From positions 1-26,320 of the forward strand of contig NW_026516528.1 in assembly GCF_025602895.1 (NCBI RefSeq): DNA of 26,320 nt, given 5' to 3'. How positions within the stretch are numbered: the first letter of the stretch is position 1; every line of letters begins with the position of its first letter. Both the position numbers and the translations under genes were made by a program. Shown here piece by piece: positions 1 to 7,955 of this stretch. Below the pieces are notes generated by a model. That model worked only from the letters and a program-made list of their open reading frames with translations, made no database searches and was not told the DNA's origin. The DNA comes from Polychytrium aggregatum (Eukaryota > Chytridiomycota > Chytridiomycetes > Polychytriales).

Positions 1-2033
1 CGCCTTGGCCTTCTCAGGGTTCGCCTCAGCAACGCCAAGTTGTGCTGAAGGTGTTCGACTTCGGTCGGTCGCGGAGGGACATCGGAGGCTGGAAGGAAGG
101 ACCGGAGACTCGAATCGCGGGTTGAAGCCGTAAGTCGCCAGAACGGGGAGGCCTTGGTCGAGGGTGTGCTCGAGGTTGTTGTATGAGAACTCGGCGAGCG
201 GGAGCAGCCATCGCCCAGTCATCCTGCTGGTACGAGGTGTAGCAGCGGAGATGCTGGTTGATGACTTGGTTGACCCGCTCAGTCTGTCCATCGGTTTGGG
301 GGTGGAACGCCGTGGACAGACTGGTCTTGATGCCGAGTTCTGAGCACAGGGCCTGCCAGAAACCGCGAGGTGAACTGGCTTCCTCGGTCCGAGACGATTG
401 TTGTCCGGGAGACCGTGGGAGACGGAAGATGTTGTCGAGGAACAGCGACGCTGTTTCCCCTCGGCACTTGGGAGGGACCGACAGGGAAGGAAGTGGGCCA
501 TCTTGGTCAGGCTATCGACGACGACCAAAGATGCAAGTCTTGCCGTTGGACTCGGGGAGGTCGGTGATAAAGTCCATCGTCACCAGAGACCAGGGTCGCG
601 ATGCCGTCGGGAGGGGGCTGCAAGTATCCAAACGGCTTATGTCGAGGGACTTTCGAGCGTGCACAAGTGTCGCACGTCGAGACATAAGCCTGGACATCCT
701 TGCGGATTGAGGGCCACCAGAACTGCCTCGAGATCAGTGCCCGAGTCCGCCGAATGCCAGGATGTCCAACAGCGACAGGATCGTGGCATGACTTGAGGAC
801 GGGGACTCGACACGACTCGGGCACAACGATCTGTCCATGAAGGTGAGGAGACCATCCTCAGGACATACTTGGGATCGTTGCGGAGCTGGTCCAGGGACGG
901 GTCCTTGGGTTGCTCCTCGGCAATGAGCTTGAGCAAGTCCACAGGGCGAGTGGAACTTGCATCCGAGGAGCGACGGACGGCACAGGCGAACGACGAAGGT
1001 GGCAGCAACGGGGGAGGCTCCTTGGACACAGGTGCGGACGGAGGGACGTAGTCCGGGCGGCGGGAGAGAGCGTCGGCCTTGCCGTTCTTTGGACCGGGGA
1101 GGTACTGGATCCGGAGGTCGAACCGAGACAGGAACTGCGACCACCGGGCGTGTCGCTGGGTTGAGGATGCGGGCCGACGCCAGGTATTCCAAGTTCTTGT
1201 GGTCGGTAAGGACTTGGACTGGGTGTTGGGCACCTTCGAGGTAGTGTCGCCAGACCTCGAAAGCCTCCTTGATGGCCAAGAGCTCCTTCTCATAGATGCT
1301 GTAGTTGCGTTCAGCATCCATGAGCGTGCGGGAGTGGAAGGAGCACGGGTGCAGGTGGCCATCGGAGCCGCGCTGGGACAGGACGCATCCGATCGCAAAG
1401 TCTGAGGCATCAGACTCCACGACAAAGGGCTTGGATGGGTCGGGGTGCGCAAGGACGGGCTCGGAGACGAAGGCTTCCTTGAGGGACTGGAAAGCCTTGT
1501 GGCGTCGGGGGACCAGCGGAAGACCTGGGACTTCTTGAACAGGAGCGTGAGCGGACCGGCGATCTTGGCATATCCGTCAATGAAGCGACGGTAAAAGTTC
1601 GAGAACCCAATGAAGGAGCGAAGGTTCGGAGACATTGCGGGGGACGGGCCAGTCGACAATGGCGGAGAGCTTTGCTCGTTCCATCTCGATACCCTTGGGC
1701 GAGATGACGTAGCCGAGGAATGAGACCTTGTCCTTGGAGAACTCGCACTTCTCCAGCTTGCAGTACAACTTTGCAGCCTGGAGCTTGGCCAGGACCTGCT
1801 TGACGTGATTTGCATGCTGAGTGGGGTCAGCGCTGTAAATCAAAATGTCGTCAAGGTAGGCAATCGCAAAGTTGTCCAGTTCATCACGAAGGACATCGTT
1901 GATGAAGTGCTGGAAGGTGGCCGGAGCATTGGTGAGTCCAAAGGGCATCACCAAGTACTCGAACTGGCCGTAACGAGTGCGAAAGGCCGTCTTCCACTCG
2001 TCGCCTGCGCGGATACGCAGCAGGTTGTAGGCC
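1..2033 (-). mobile_element. Element A, distal (3') part of a Ty3/gypsy chromovirus, cut by element B
   Basis: This is the minus-strand continuation of element A, whose 5' part is at 7951-10944. It matches the second half of pol in element B (about B 5024-7049) in reverse complement. The join is exact: the left flank ends in AGGCC at 2029-2033 and the right flank restarts with AGGCC at 7951-7955, so B was inserted here. The 3' LTR of A lies beyond the window. From 2033 down to about 1630 the match to B looks perfect. Nearer position 1 the match is broken by many one-base insertions and deletions with very few substitutions. Confidence 0.93.
1..2033 (-). pseudogene. pol: Element A pol, 3' fragment (RT end, RNase H, integrase), frameshifted
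   Basis: Reading on the minus strand gives RT (the YLDD box about 1842-1853), connection, RNase H and integrase up to the D,D35E core, but not in one frame. Compared with intact pol of element B, I see single-base changes near 1624 (extra base), 1501 (missing), 1156 (extra), 861 and 831 (missing), 614 (extra), 527 (extra), about 453 (two extra), 417 and 398 (extra), 361 (extra) and several below 120. The fragment is also separated from its 5' part by the insertion of B, so it cannot make a polyprotein. The near absence of substitutions is odd for old decay and may reflect read errors near a contig end. Confidence 0.88.
2029..2033. repeat. Target-site duplication of element B, left copy (AGGCC)
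   Basis: AGGCC directly precedes the TGTGA start of the B LTR and is repeated at 7951-7955 directly after the TCACA end. The uninterrupted site in the intact pol of B (5024-5028, reverse complement) has the sequence once. Five-base duplications are usual for Ty3/gypsy integrases. Confidence 0.95.
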
Positions 2034-2418
2034 TGTGATGATCATGCACGTTGGGAACACGTGTGGACTGCTGCGCGTGATGCACCGTGAGTCATGTTTG
2101 TTTGTCTTGGCGTGTATTCCCTGATTGGCTGGCGCCGATGACTCTTACTTCGCCTCCGACTGCGCTGTGCTTCGCCCCTCTCTCTAGCAGCTCCGCCTCC
2201 CTCGCACCCCCATCTCGTCCCTCGTTTGTCGCTCCACCCCTCTCGCCCACTTTCGCCCTTCGGTTTCCCTCTTGGCTATAAAGCCCCTCCTTTCTTGCAC
2301 CCATTTTGTATCTGCAGTTCGAACAACACTTGTTGTTATCTGATAAGTCGTAATATAGCTTATCGTTGTTCGCCAAGCACCTGGTCGTCCAGTGTCGTTG
2401 CTTGTCGTGGTCCTCACA
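2034..2418 (+). repeat. Element B 5' LTR (385 bp)
   Basis: It starts TGTGATG and ends CCTCACA, giving 5-bp inverted ends TGTGA/TCACA. It matches 7566-7950 base for base by eye and the reverse complement of 10560-10944. A pyrimidine-rich stretch precedes a TATAAA at 2277. Confidence 0.96.
2277..2337 (+). promoter_or_regulatory. LTR core promoter and predicted transcript 5' end with hairpin
   Basis: TATAAA at 2277-2282 is followed 39 nt later by AGTTCGAACAA at 2316-2326, which I predict to be the 5' end of the RNA because it is the exact complement of the primer-binding site. The bases next to it, AACAACA-CT-TGTTGTT (2322-2337), form a short hairpin that overlaps the primer. The related LTR at 10945-11250 keeps the same TATA-to-motif distance and a hairpin at the same place. 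The transcription start itself is inferred. Confidence 0.7.
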
Positions 2419-2420
2419 TA

Positions 2421-2431
2421 TTGTTCGAACT
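2421..2431 (+). other. Self-complementary primer-binding site of element B
   Basis: TTGTTCGAACT lies 2 nt after the LTR end. It has no TGG start as expected for a tRNA CCA end. It is the exact 11-nt reverse complement of LTR bases 2316-2326, which lie at the expected transcript start. This is the arrangement of Tf1/sushi-type elements, in which the RNA folds back and primes its own minus-strand DNA. Confidence 0.8.
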
Positions 2432-2538
2432 CCCTCTCTCTGTCTGACCACCTGCTTGGCTGAGGCTTCGTTGCTGCCCTCATCCTTCTATTCTCTGTTG
2501 TCTTCCCTGCATCCTCGCTCCCCACTTTCAAAGCCCAC

Positions 2539-3522
2539 ATGGACCAACTCCAGGCCCAAATCGTTGCCCTCCAGGAGGAACTGGTTCTCCTCCGGACCAC
2601 ACATTCTTCCGCCGCCCCACAGCTCCCGCACATGCCGACCCCGGACAAGTTCGACGGCACCAGGTCAAAGTTCCGCCCCTTCGTCAACCAGTGCCGCCTG
2701 CTCATGATGCTCCAGGCATCCAGGTTCCCGTCCGAGCAAGTCAAGGTGGGTTACGTCTTGAGTTTGCTCACTGGTCCGGCCCTCCAGTGGGCGACTCCCT
2801 TGATCGAGTCGAACGATCAAATCCTGCACTCGTTCGACTCGTTCATGGAACGCTTTCGCCAAGCGTTTGACGATCCCGACCGCACCCACACTGCCGAGCT
2901 GCTCCTTTCCTCCATGGCACAGGGCAACCGCTCGTGCATGGATTATGCCTCAGAGTTCCTCCGCGTTGCCGCCGACCTTCCCTGGAACGACGAAGCCAAG
3001 ATCTCCGCCTTCCGCCGTGGCCTGTCGAGGGAGATCAAGCAGCGCCTCTCCTTCATCGACCCTCTCCCTCTCCGCTTGGTCCCGTTCGTCGAGCGTTGCC
3101 TCAAGATCGATGCACGCATCATCGAGCTCAACAACGAGCTCCGAAACACTGGCCCTGTTTCCTTCGGCACCCAGGCCTTCAACTCCCGCACCCCGTCCTT
3201 CCAGCCGCCCGCCCAGGAGCCTCCGGTTCTCTACTCCGAGCCGATGCAGATCGACGCCGCCGTCGTCAGCCGCCTGACCCCCGAGGAGAAGAACCGCCGC
3301 TTCCAGGAGCGCCTCTGCTTCCGCTGTGGCAAGCCCGGCCACGTCGCCAAGTCCTGCCCCCTCAAGTCCGGCTCCCGTGCTCCCGCCTCTGGTTCCCGCT
3401 TCCCCGGCTCCCGTCCTCAGGCTCCCGGCTCCCGTCCCCGTTCGAAGGTTGTCCGAACCATCGTCTACGATGATGGTGAGGAGGAACACTTCGAGTCGGG
3501 AAACGACCAGGCCCAGATCTAA
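2539..3522 (+). CDS. gag: Element B Gag (capsid plus zinc-knuckle nucleocapsid)
   Basis: A 327-residue protein that would form the virus-like particle and package the element RNA. Residues 1-20 resemble a short coiled coil; residues about 35-200 read as a retrotransposon Gag/capsid domain ([15 protein letters not shown], then helices rich in charged residues). A CCHC zinc knuckle ([14 protein letters not shown], residues 260-273) follows, then a basic tail with repeated GSR(x)P units. The ATG at 2539 is the first after the LTR in this frame and the downstream copy in element A starts at the same codon. The last codons contain the GGGAAAC slippery heptamer and the UAA stop lies inside the frameshift stem, so a fraction of ribosomes should continue into pol. 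Confidence 0.93.
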   Translation: MDQLQAQIVALQEELVLLRTTHSSAAPQLPHMPTPDKFDGTRSKFRPFVNQCRLLMMLQASRFPSEQVKVGYVLSLLTGPALQWATPLIESNDQILHSFDSFMERFRQAFDDPDRTHTAELLLSSMAQGNRSCMDYASEFLRVAADLPWNDEAKISAFRRGLSREIKQRLSFIDPLPLRLVPFVERCLKIDARIIELNNELRNTGPVSFGTQAFNSRTPSFQPPAQEPPVLYSEPMQIDAAVVSRLTPEEKNRRFQERLCFRCGKPGHVAKSCPLKSGSRAPASGSRFPGSRPQAPGSRPRSKVVRTIVYDDGEEEHFESGNDQAQI

Positions 3523-3560
3523 GTGGAGGCTTAGATCTGGAGCCGTCTCCCCTTCCTCCA
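3498..3560 (+). promoter_or_regulatory. Predicted -1 ribosomal frameshift signal, gag to pol (slippery site and pseudoknot)
   Basis: GGGAAAC at 3498-3504 is read G GGA AAC in the gag frame, the canonical X XXY YYZ layout. Eight bases later CCAGATCTAAG (3513-3523) pairs perfectly with CTTAGATCTGG (3530-3540); GGC 3510-3512 can add three pairs to GCC 3542-3544 with one bulged A. The 6-nt loop TGGAGG (3524-3529) is exactly complementary to CCTCCA at 3555-3560, allowing an H-type pseudoknot. The pol frame is open from 3480, overlapping the gag end by about 43 nt, and is -1 relative to gag. The same sequence is present in element A. Frameshifting has not been shown; the fit to known signals is close. 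Confidence 0.85.
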
Positions 3561-6500
3561 GAAGCAAGCGTCGATGGTAAGGAGCATGAGGTAAGTGTCG
3601 AACGCATGGCTATGTGTGGAATGATCAATGTAGTCGGTGGTGGATCGCACTCTGTCAAACCCGCCTCTTCTAAGGGCACATCTGGCTCCCAGATGTCTTT
3701 GACAGAGCTCCCGATCTCCACACCACCTGCGAACTTGGTCATCTGCTCGAACCATGCTGCCGACACTGATCTCTGCTCCGAGCCTTCTTCGTGCGTCTCG
3801 TCGATTTCTTCGTCTTCTCCCGTTTTCTCCGCTTCTCTTGTTCTCCCTTCTGGTCGCTCCCTCTCTTGCCAACTTCTCGTCGATTCTGGTGCCTCCGGCA
3901 ACTTCATCGACGAGAGCTTTGTTGACCGCTTCTCGGTCCCCCTCGTTTCCAAATCCACTCCCCTCCCTGTCCAAGGTGTCGATGGCCAGCCACTTTCTTC
4001 CGGCCCCATCACTTTTGAGACGGAACCCCTCAAGATTGTTCTTGGGGACTACACTCAACACCTTTCCTTTGATGTCATTAAGTCTCCCCACCAACCTGTT
4101 ATCCTTGGCTATCCCTGGCTGCAGTCCATCGAACCTAGGTTCCACTGGGCTCGTGGACTCCTTTGCCTTCCCCGTCCTGCAAACCACATCCTCAAGGTTG
4201 TGGATGCCTCTTCCCTCCCTTCCGTTTCTTCCGTTTCTCCTTCTCCCCTTCCTCTTGTTGGCGACACACCCAATGTTTTCCCTCGTGCCTCTACCGACAC
4301 CACTGTGGTGCTCGCTTCTTCGCCTCGCACCGTTTGTACTCGCGAAGATGATCAGAATAAAGTGATCGCTCAACGTTATTCTGATTGTGTTCCGAGTGAG
4401 GTGCCCTGTTCCTGTGCTGCTCGTCCTGGTCCCTCCGGTCTCGTCTCCGTCCGTCCTGGTCTCCCCGGTCCCGTTGCTCCCAGCCCCGCTCCTGTCCGTG
4501 TCCAAGCGATCAGGTACAAGTCGTTGGAGCAGTCCGTCCTCGACACACAGTCTAGCCCCGACCCCCTGACTGTGTTCCAAGTCCTCGTCCTTCCTGCCAC
4601 CGATCCGGATCCGACGCCCCTCTCGACGTCGATCCCCGAGGAGTACAAGTCGTTTGGCTCAGTCTTCTCGAAGCAGGAAGCCGATTCGTTGCCCCCGCAC
4701 CGGACGTACGACTGCCCGATCGACCTGGAGCCCGGCAAGACCCCCAAGTTCGGACCGCTCTACTCCCTGTCAGAGCCCGAACTCAAGGCCCTTCGTGAAT
4801 ACCTCGACGACAACCTCGTCAAAGGGTTCATCCGTCCTTCGTCCTCTCCCGCCGGTTCTCCGATCCTTTTCGTCAAGAAGAAGGACGGCTCTCTGCGTCT
4901 CTGCGTGGACTATCGCGCATTGAACACGATCACGGTCAAGAATCGTTACCCCTTACCGTTGATCAATGAGATGCTGGACCGAGTCCGGGACGCGAAGGTG
5001 TTCACGAAGCTGGACCTCCGCGGGGCCTACAACCTGCTGCGTATCCGCGCAGGCGACGAGTGGAAGACGGCCTTTCGCACTCGTTACGGCCAGTTCGAGT
5101 ACTTGGTGATGCCCTTTGGACTCACCAATGCTCCGGCCACCTTCCAGCACTTCATCAACGATGTCCTTCGTGATGAACTGGACAACTTTGCGATTGCCTA
5201 CCTTGACGACATTTTGATTTACAGCGCTGACCCCACTCAGCATGCAAATCACGTCAAGCAGGTCCTGGCCAAGCTCCAGGCTGCAAAGTTGTACTGCAAG
5301 CTGGAGAAGTGCGAGTTCTCCAAGGACAAGGTCTCATTCCTCGGCTACGTCATCTCGCCCAAGGGTATCGAGATGGAACGAGCAAAGCTCTCCGCCATTG
5401 TCGACTGGCCCGTCCCCCGCAATGTCTCCGACCTTCGCTCCTTCATTGGGTTCTCGAACTTTTACCGTCGCTTCATTGACGGATATGCCAAGATCGCCGG
5501 TCCGCTCACGCTCCTGTTCAAGAAGTCCCAGGTCTTCCGCTGGTCCCCCGACGCCCACAAGGCTTTCCAGTCCCTCAAGGAAGCCTTCGTCTCCGAGCCC
5601 GTCCTTGCGCACCCCGACCCATCCAAGCCCTTTGTCGTGGAGTCTGATGCCTCAGACTTTGCGATCGGATGCGTCCTGTCCCAGCGCGGCTCCGATGGCC
5701 ACCTGCACCCGTGCTCCTTCCACTCCCGCACGCTCATGGATGCTGAACGCAACTACAGCATCTATGAGAAGGAGCTCTTGGCCATCAAGGAGGCTTTCGA
5801 GGTCTGGCGACACTACCTCGAAGGTGCCCAACACCCAGTCCAAGTCCTTACCGACCACAAGAACTTGGAATACCTGGCGTCGGCCCGCATCCTCAACCAG
5901 CGACACGCCCGGTGGTCGCAGTTCCTGTCTCGGTTCGACCTCCGGATCCAGTACCTCCCCGGTCCAAAGAACGGCAAGGCCGACGCTCTCTCCCGCCGCC
6001 CGGACTACGTCCCTCCGTCCGCACCTGTGTCCAAGGAGCCTCCCCCGTTGCTGCCACCTTCGTCGTTCGCCTGTGCCGTCCGTCGCTCCTCGGATGCAAG
6101 TTCCACTCGCCCTGTGGACTTGCTCAAGCTCATTGCCGAGGAGCAACCCAAGGACCCGTCCCTGGACCAGCTCCGCAACGATCCCAAGTATGTCCTGAAG
6201 GATGGTCTCCTCACCTTCATGGACAAGATCGTTGTGCCCGAGTCGTGTCGAGTCCCCGTCCTCAAGTCATGCCACGATCCTGTCGCTGTTGGACATCCTG
6301 GCATTCGGCGGACTCGGGCACTGATCTCGAGGCAGTTCTGGTGGCCCTCAATCCGCAAGGATGTCCAGGCTTATGTCTCGACGTGCGACACTTGTGCACG
6401 CTCGAAAGTCCCTCGACATAAGCCGTTTGGATACTTGCAGCCCCTCCCGACGGCATCGCGACCCTGGTCTCTGGTGACGATGGACTTTATCACCGACCTC

Positions 6501-7565
6501 CCCGAGTCCAACGGCAAGACTTGCATCTTTGTCGTCGTCGATAGCCTGACCAAGATGGCCCACTTCCTTCCCTGTCGGTCCCTCCCAAGTGCCGAGGAAA
6601 CAGCGTCGCTGTTCCTCGACAACATCTTCCGTCTCCACGGTCTCCCGGACAACATCGTCTCGGACCGAGGAAGCCAGTTCACCTCGCGGTTCTGGCAGGC
6701 CCTGTGCTCAGAACTCGGCATCAAGACCAGTCTGTCCACGGCGTTCCACCCCCAAACCGATGGACAGACTGAGCGGGTCAACCAAGTCATCAACCAGCAT
6801 CTCCGCTGCTACACCTCGTACCAGCAGGATGACTGGGCGATGCTGCTCCCGCTCGCCGAGTTCTCATACAACAACCTCGAGCACACCTCGACCAAGGCCT
6901 CCCCGTTCCTGGCGACTTACGGCTTCAACCCTCGATTCGAGTCTCCGGTCCTTCCTTCCAGCCTCGATGTCCCCTCCGCGACCGACCGAGTCGAACACCT
7001 TCAGCACAACTTGGCGTTGCTGAAGGAGAACCTCGAGAAGGCCAAGGCGGACTACAAGCGCTTTGCGGATGCCCACAAGTCCGACGCTCCCAAGTTCGCT
7101 CCTGGCGATCAAGTCTGGGTCCTAACACGCAACATCAAGACCACCCGTCCAAGCAAGAAGTTGGACTACCAGCGCATCGGACCCTACAAGATCGTCGAAG
7201 CCATCGGTTCCCTCGCCTTCCGCCTCGACCTTCCCAAGGATCTCAAGATCCATCCGGTGTTCCATGTCTCCCTCCTTGAGCCCCACAAGTCGAACACCCT
7301 CCCCGGCCGCATCCAAGACCCTCCTCCGCCAGTCCGCGTCGACGACCACTTGGAGTATGAAGTCCAGGAGATCCTCGACTCCAAGCTGGTCCGCGGTAAG
7401 TTGAGCTATTTCGTTGATTGGAAGGGCTACTCGACTGATCATCGCAGCTGGGAGCCCGCCAACTACGTTAACGCTCCCGACAAGATAGCCGACTTCCACC
7501 GCCGGTACCCCGACAAGCCTGGACTTATTGTTCGCAGGAGTGGCCGTAGTTTGGGGAGGGGATGA
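3504..7565 (+). CDS. pol: Element B Pol polyprotein (protease, RT, RNase H, integrase, chromodomain)
   Basis: An intact frame; by frameshift it would add about 1353 residues to Gag (first ATG at 3606 gives 1319 residues; numbering below uses that ATG). It copies element RNA into DNA and integrates it. In order: aspartic protease with DSGAS at D93; reverse transcriptase with YLDD, aspartates 534-535; RNase H ([23 protein letters not shown]); integrase zinc domain (HPGIRR ... CDTCARSK), D960, D1020 and E1056 giving D,D35E; a GPY-type module (RIGPYKIVEAIG); and a chromodomain (EYEVQEILD, YFVDWKGYS, SWEPANYV) near the C-terminus. The stop TGA directly abuts the 3' LTR. Chromodomains of this group steer integration to marked chromatin, which fits insertion into another copy. 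Confidence 0.95.
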   Translation, partial: RPGPDLSGGLDLEPSPLPPEASVDGKEHEVSVERMAMCGMINVVGGGSHSVKPASSKGTSGSQMSLTELPISTPPANLVICSNHAADTDLCSEPSSCVSSISSSSPVFSASLVLPSGRSLSCQLLVDSGASGNFIDESFVDRFSVPLVSKSTPLPVQGVDGQPLSSGPITFETEPLKIVLGDYTQHLSFDVIKSPHQPVILGYPWLQSIEPRFHWARGLLCLPRPANHILKVVDASSLPSVSSVSPSPLPLVGDTPNVFPRASTDTTVVLASSPRTVCTREDDQNKVIAQRYSDCVPSEVPCSCAARPGPSGLVSVRPGLPGPVAPSPAPVRVQAIRYKSLEQSVLDTQSSPDPLTVFQVLVLPATDPDPTPLSTSIPEEYKSFGSVFSKQEADSLPPHRTYDCPIDLEPGKTPKFGPLYSLSEPELKALREYLDDNLVKGFIRPSSSPAGSPILFVKKKDGSLRLCVDYRALNTITVKNRYPLPLINEMLDRVRDAKVFTKLDLRGAYNLLRIRAGDEWKTAFRTRYGQFEYLVMPFGLTNAPATFQHFINDVLRDELDNFAIAYLDDILIYSADPTQHANHVKQVLAKLQAAKLYCKLEKCEFSKDKVSFLGYVISPKGIEMERAKLSAIVDWPVPRNVSDLRSFIGFSNFYRRFIDGYAKIAGPLTLLFKKSQVFRWSPDAHKAFQSLKEAFVSEPVLAHPDPSKPFVVESDASDFAIGCVLSQRGSDGHLHPCSFHSRTLMDAERNYSIYEKELLAIKEAFEVWRHYLEGAQHPVQVLTDHKNLEYLASARILNQRHARWSQFLSRFDLRIQYLPGPKNGKADALSRRPDYVPPSAPVSKEPPPLLPPSSFACAVRRSSDASSTRPVDLLKLIAEEQPKDPSLDQLRNDPKYVLKDGLLTFMDKIVVPESCRVPVLKSCHDPVAVGHPGIRRTRALISRQFWWPSIRKDVQAYVSTCDTCARSKVPRHKPFGYLQPLPTASRPWSLVTMDFITDLPESNGKTCIFVVVDSLTKMAHFLPCRSLPSAEETASLFLDNIFRLHGLPDNIVSDRGSQFTSRFWQALCSELGIKTSLSTAFHPQTDGQTERVNQVINQHLRCYTSYQQDDWAMLLPLAEFSYNNLEHTSTKASPFLATYGFNPRFESPVLPSSLDVPSATDRVEHLQHNLALLKENLEKAKADYKRFADAHKSDAPKFAPGDQVWVLTRNIKTTRPSKKLDYQRIGPYKIVEAIGSLAFRLDLPKDLKIHPVFHVSLLEPHKSNTLPGRIQDPPPPVRVDDHLEYEVQEILDSKLVRGKLSYFVDWKGYSTDHRSWEPANYVNAPDKIADFHRRYPDKPGLIVRRSGRSLGRG
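7553..7565 (+). other. Polypurine tract of element B
   Basis: GGGGAGGGGATGA ends exactly where the 3' LTR begins. This is the expected plus-strand primer, and it overlaps the last codons and stop of pol. Confidence 0.8.
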
Positions 7566-7950
7566 TGTGATGATCATGCACGTTGGGAACACGTGTGGAC
7601 TGCTGCGCGTGATGCACCGTGAGTCATGTTTGTTTGTCTTGGCGTGTATTCCCTGATTGGCTGGCGCCGATGACTCTTACTTCGCCTCCGACTGCGCTGT
7701 GCTTCGCCCCTCTCTCTAGCAGCTCCGCCTCCCTCGCACCCCCATCTCGTCCCTCGTTTGTCGCTCCACCCCTCTCGCCCACTTTCGCCCTTCGGTTTCC
7801 CTCTTGGCTATAAAGCCCCTCCTTTCTTGCACCCATTTTGTATCTGCAGTTCGAACAACACTTGTTGTTATCTGATAAGTCGTAATATAGCTTATCGTTG
7901 TTCGCCAAGCACCTGGTCGTCCAGTGTCGTTGCTTGTCGTGGTCCTCACA
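7566..7950 (+). repeat. Element B 3' LTR (385 bp)
   Basis: It matches the 5' LTR over the full 385 bp with no difference that I can see and is followed by the second AGGCC at 7951-7955. Its TATAAA is at about 7809. Read on the minus strand, its end supplies the stop that closes the broken pol frame of element A. Confidence 0.96.
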
Positions 7951-7955
7951 AGGCC
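7951..7955. repeat. Target-site duplication of element B, right copy (AGGCC)
   Basis: AGGCC follows the 3' LTR end TCACA and matches 2029-2033. Removing 2034-7955 would rejoin the pol reading of element A. Confidence 0.95.

Larger units (their letters stand above)
2034..7950 (+). mobile_element. Element B, complete Ty3/gypsy chromovirus (self-priming type)
   Basis: A full-length 5917-bp LTR retrotransposon: LTR (2034-2418), self-complementary primer-binding site (2421-2431), gag (2539-3522), -1 frameshift signal (3498-3560), pol (to 7565), polypurine tract (7553-7565) and LTR (7566-7950). Order protease-RT-RNase H-integrase with a C-terminal chromodomain places it among chromoviruses. All frames are open, the LTRs appear identical and the target duplication is perfect, so the insertion is very recent and the element may be active. 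It sits in the RT gene of element A, a copy of the same family in opposite orientation. Confidence 0.96.

Noticed and set aside
2316..2326. Pol III B-box or tRNA T-arm (AGTTCGAACAA)
   Set aside because: GTTCGA resembles a B box, but there is no A box or tRNA fold around it, and the full 11-nt match to the primer-binding site explains it better.
3531..6421. Several long open frames on both strands inside gag/pol (for example 3531-4580 minus, 5242-6198 plus)
   Set aside because: They are alternative-frame shadows of pol caused by biased codon use; they are rich in S, P and R and lack recognisable motifs. The same shadows recur in element A.
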